A stretch of 64,000 bases of DNA from Azoarcus indigens (GTDB taxonomy: Bacteria > Pseudomonadota > Gammaproteobacteria > Burkholderiales > Rhodocyclaceae). How positions within the stretch are numbered: the stretch's first letter is position 1; every line of letters begins with the position of its first letter. The notes under the pieces were generated by a model. That model saw only the letters and a list, made by a program, of their open reading frames with translations, made no database searches and was not told the DNA's origin. Both the position numbers and the translations under genes were made by a program. The stretch lies in the NCBI RefSeq assembly GCF_004361735.1, contig NZ_SNVV01000003.1:289805-353804 (forward strand), in the 5' to 3' direction. Positions 63,361-64,000 of the stretch are shown piece after piece.

Positions 63361-64000
63361 ATGCGCGATCCACACCGTCTCCTCTGCAGCGCGCTGCCCC
63401 TCCTGCTCTGCATCGGCAGCGGCCTCTGGATAGGCTTCAGACACGAGGACTGGACTGGCGCATCGCTGATCATGGTCCTCGGCCTCGCCGGCGCCTCCGC
63501 CCTGGCCCTCACCTTCCCGGCCCCCCCTCCCGGCACGCCAGCCGACCTCTCCGCAGTCGACGGTCCGGTCGTTCCCCCGCCGAGCCCAGCCGACGGCCTT
63601 GAACTGCTGTGCGGTCGCCTGCTGCCTTTGTGGCAGAAGCACCTCGACGCGGTGCGCGGGCAGATGGAAGAAGCCCTGACTGCGCTGTCGGCCACCTTCG
63701 CGGCCCTGTCGGTGCAGATGAGCCAGGCGTTGCAGGCCTCCTCCACCAAGGGCGGCGAGTCCGTCTCCGCCGTGCTCGACGACTGCCGCGACCAACTCCA
63801 CGCCGTCGTCGCCGACCTGCGCGCCTCGCTGCAGGCGCGCGCCAGCCTGATGGACGACATCGGCCGCCTCTCCGGCGTGGCCGGTGACCTCCAGAGCATG
63901 GCCAGCGAGGTCGGCGAGATCGCCGCGCGCACCAATCTTCTTGCGCTGAACGCCTCCATCGAGGCGGCCCGCGCCGGCGAGGTCGGGCGCGGCTTCGCCG
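63361..64000 (+). CDS. Methyl-accepting chemotaxis-type signalling protein, partial (runs off window)
   Basis: 213 residues are visible before the window ends. Two closely spaced membrane helices (LLCSALPLLLCIGSGLWIGF and SLIMVLGLAGASALALTF) leave only a few periplasmic residues between them, so there is no extracellular ligand domain. A Pro-rich linker and a helical region follow, then the conserved MCP hairpin tip: GEIAARTNLLALNASIEAAR ending AGEVGRGFA. That tip contacts CheA and CheW. It probably senses membrane or cytoplasmic signals. The start codon is ATG at 63361; the ribosome site is weak. Preceded by the atypical LuxR-type regulator. Confidence 0.88.
   Translation, partial: MRDPHRLLCSALPLLLCIGSGLWIGFRHEDWTGASLIMVLGLAGASALALTFPAPPPGTPADLSAVDGPVVPPPSPADGLELLCGRLLPLWQKHLDAVRGQMEEALTALSATFAALSVQMSQALQASSTKGGESVSAVLDDCRDQLHAVVADLRASLQARASLMDDIGRLSGVAGDLQSMASEVGEIAARTNLLALNASIEAARAGEVGRGFA

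Overview
The window is GC-rich DNA (roughly 70 percent by eye) with dense, often overlapping genes. It looks like a chromosome segment of a Gram-negative bacterium, most likely a betaproteobacterium of the Rhodocyclales/Azoarcus-Thauera type. That placement is an inference from gene content: a DUF748 outer-envelope protein, PagL, OpgGH, a short-chain-length PHA depolymerase, GlgE-TreS, LigD-Ku, and many small stress proteins (BON, DUF1328, DUF3309, DUF2164, PRC-barrel). No rRNA, tRNA, CRISPR array or replication origin was recognised. Three short stretches of lower GC (about 22.0-23.2 kb, 37.5-38.8 kb and 61.5-63.3 kb) hold a broken VOC gene, two orphan low-GC genes, and a decayed IS256-type transposase.

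Layout. 0-5 kb: the end of a Do-type protease, an AI-2E family permease and a 1179-residue DUF748 protein. 5.4-6.3 kb: a methyltransferase behind a MerR/SoxR-style promoter. 6.4-13.2 kb (mostly minus): a terminal oxidase operon (CoxII, fused CoxI-III, a small membrane protein, CtaG and a coupled SDR), with DUF2231 and CopD/HemJ-like membrane proteins beside it. 13.3-17.2 kb: a phospholipase D/cardiolipin synthase, two BON proteins, DUF1328, DUF3309 and a CBS-pair protein. 17.4-22.0 kb (plus): a coupled amidoligase operon of a proline-rich small protein, a C39-like cysteine peptidase, a RimK-like ATP-grasp ligase, a GCS2-type carboxylate-amine ligase and an N-formylglutamate amidohydrolase. 23-24.5 kb: a PHA depolymerase.

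24.9-36.6 kb is a stress and repair block: LigD and Ku for end joining, a PRC-barrel protein, a hemerythrin, a Cys-rich copper-binding four-helix protein, an HTH protein, an SDR, an ElaB-like membrane protein and two ferritin-like proteins. A 13-bp AT-rich element recurs about 125-130 bp upstream of the hemerythrin and of the larger ferritin-like gene. 36.9-42.9 kb holds PagL, a low-GC secreted protein, DUF2164, a protein with three SRPBCC domains, and a Vmh-type MBL protein divergent from a LysR regulator.

42.9-53.0 kb (minus) is one tightly packed run of seven genes ending in glgB-glgE-treS/maltokinase, which interconverts trehalose, maltose-1-phosphate and branched glucan. It also carries egtD, the first gene of ergothioneine synthesis. 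53.1-61.5 kb (plus): a family-9 glycosyltransferase, an acidic disordered protein, and opgG-opgH-opgD for osmoregulated periplasmic glucans. 62.4-64 kb: a NarL/LuxR-type regulator whose receiver lacks the phospho-acceptor aspartate, then the start of a chemoreceptor-like protein that runs off the window.
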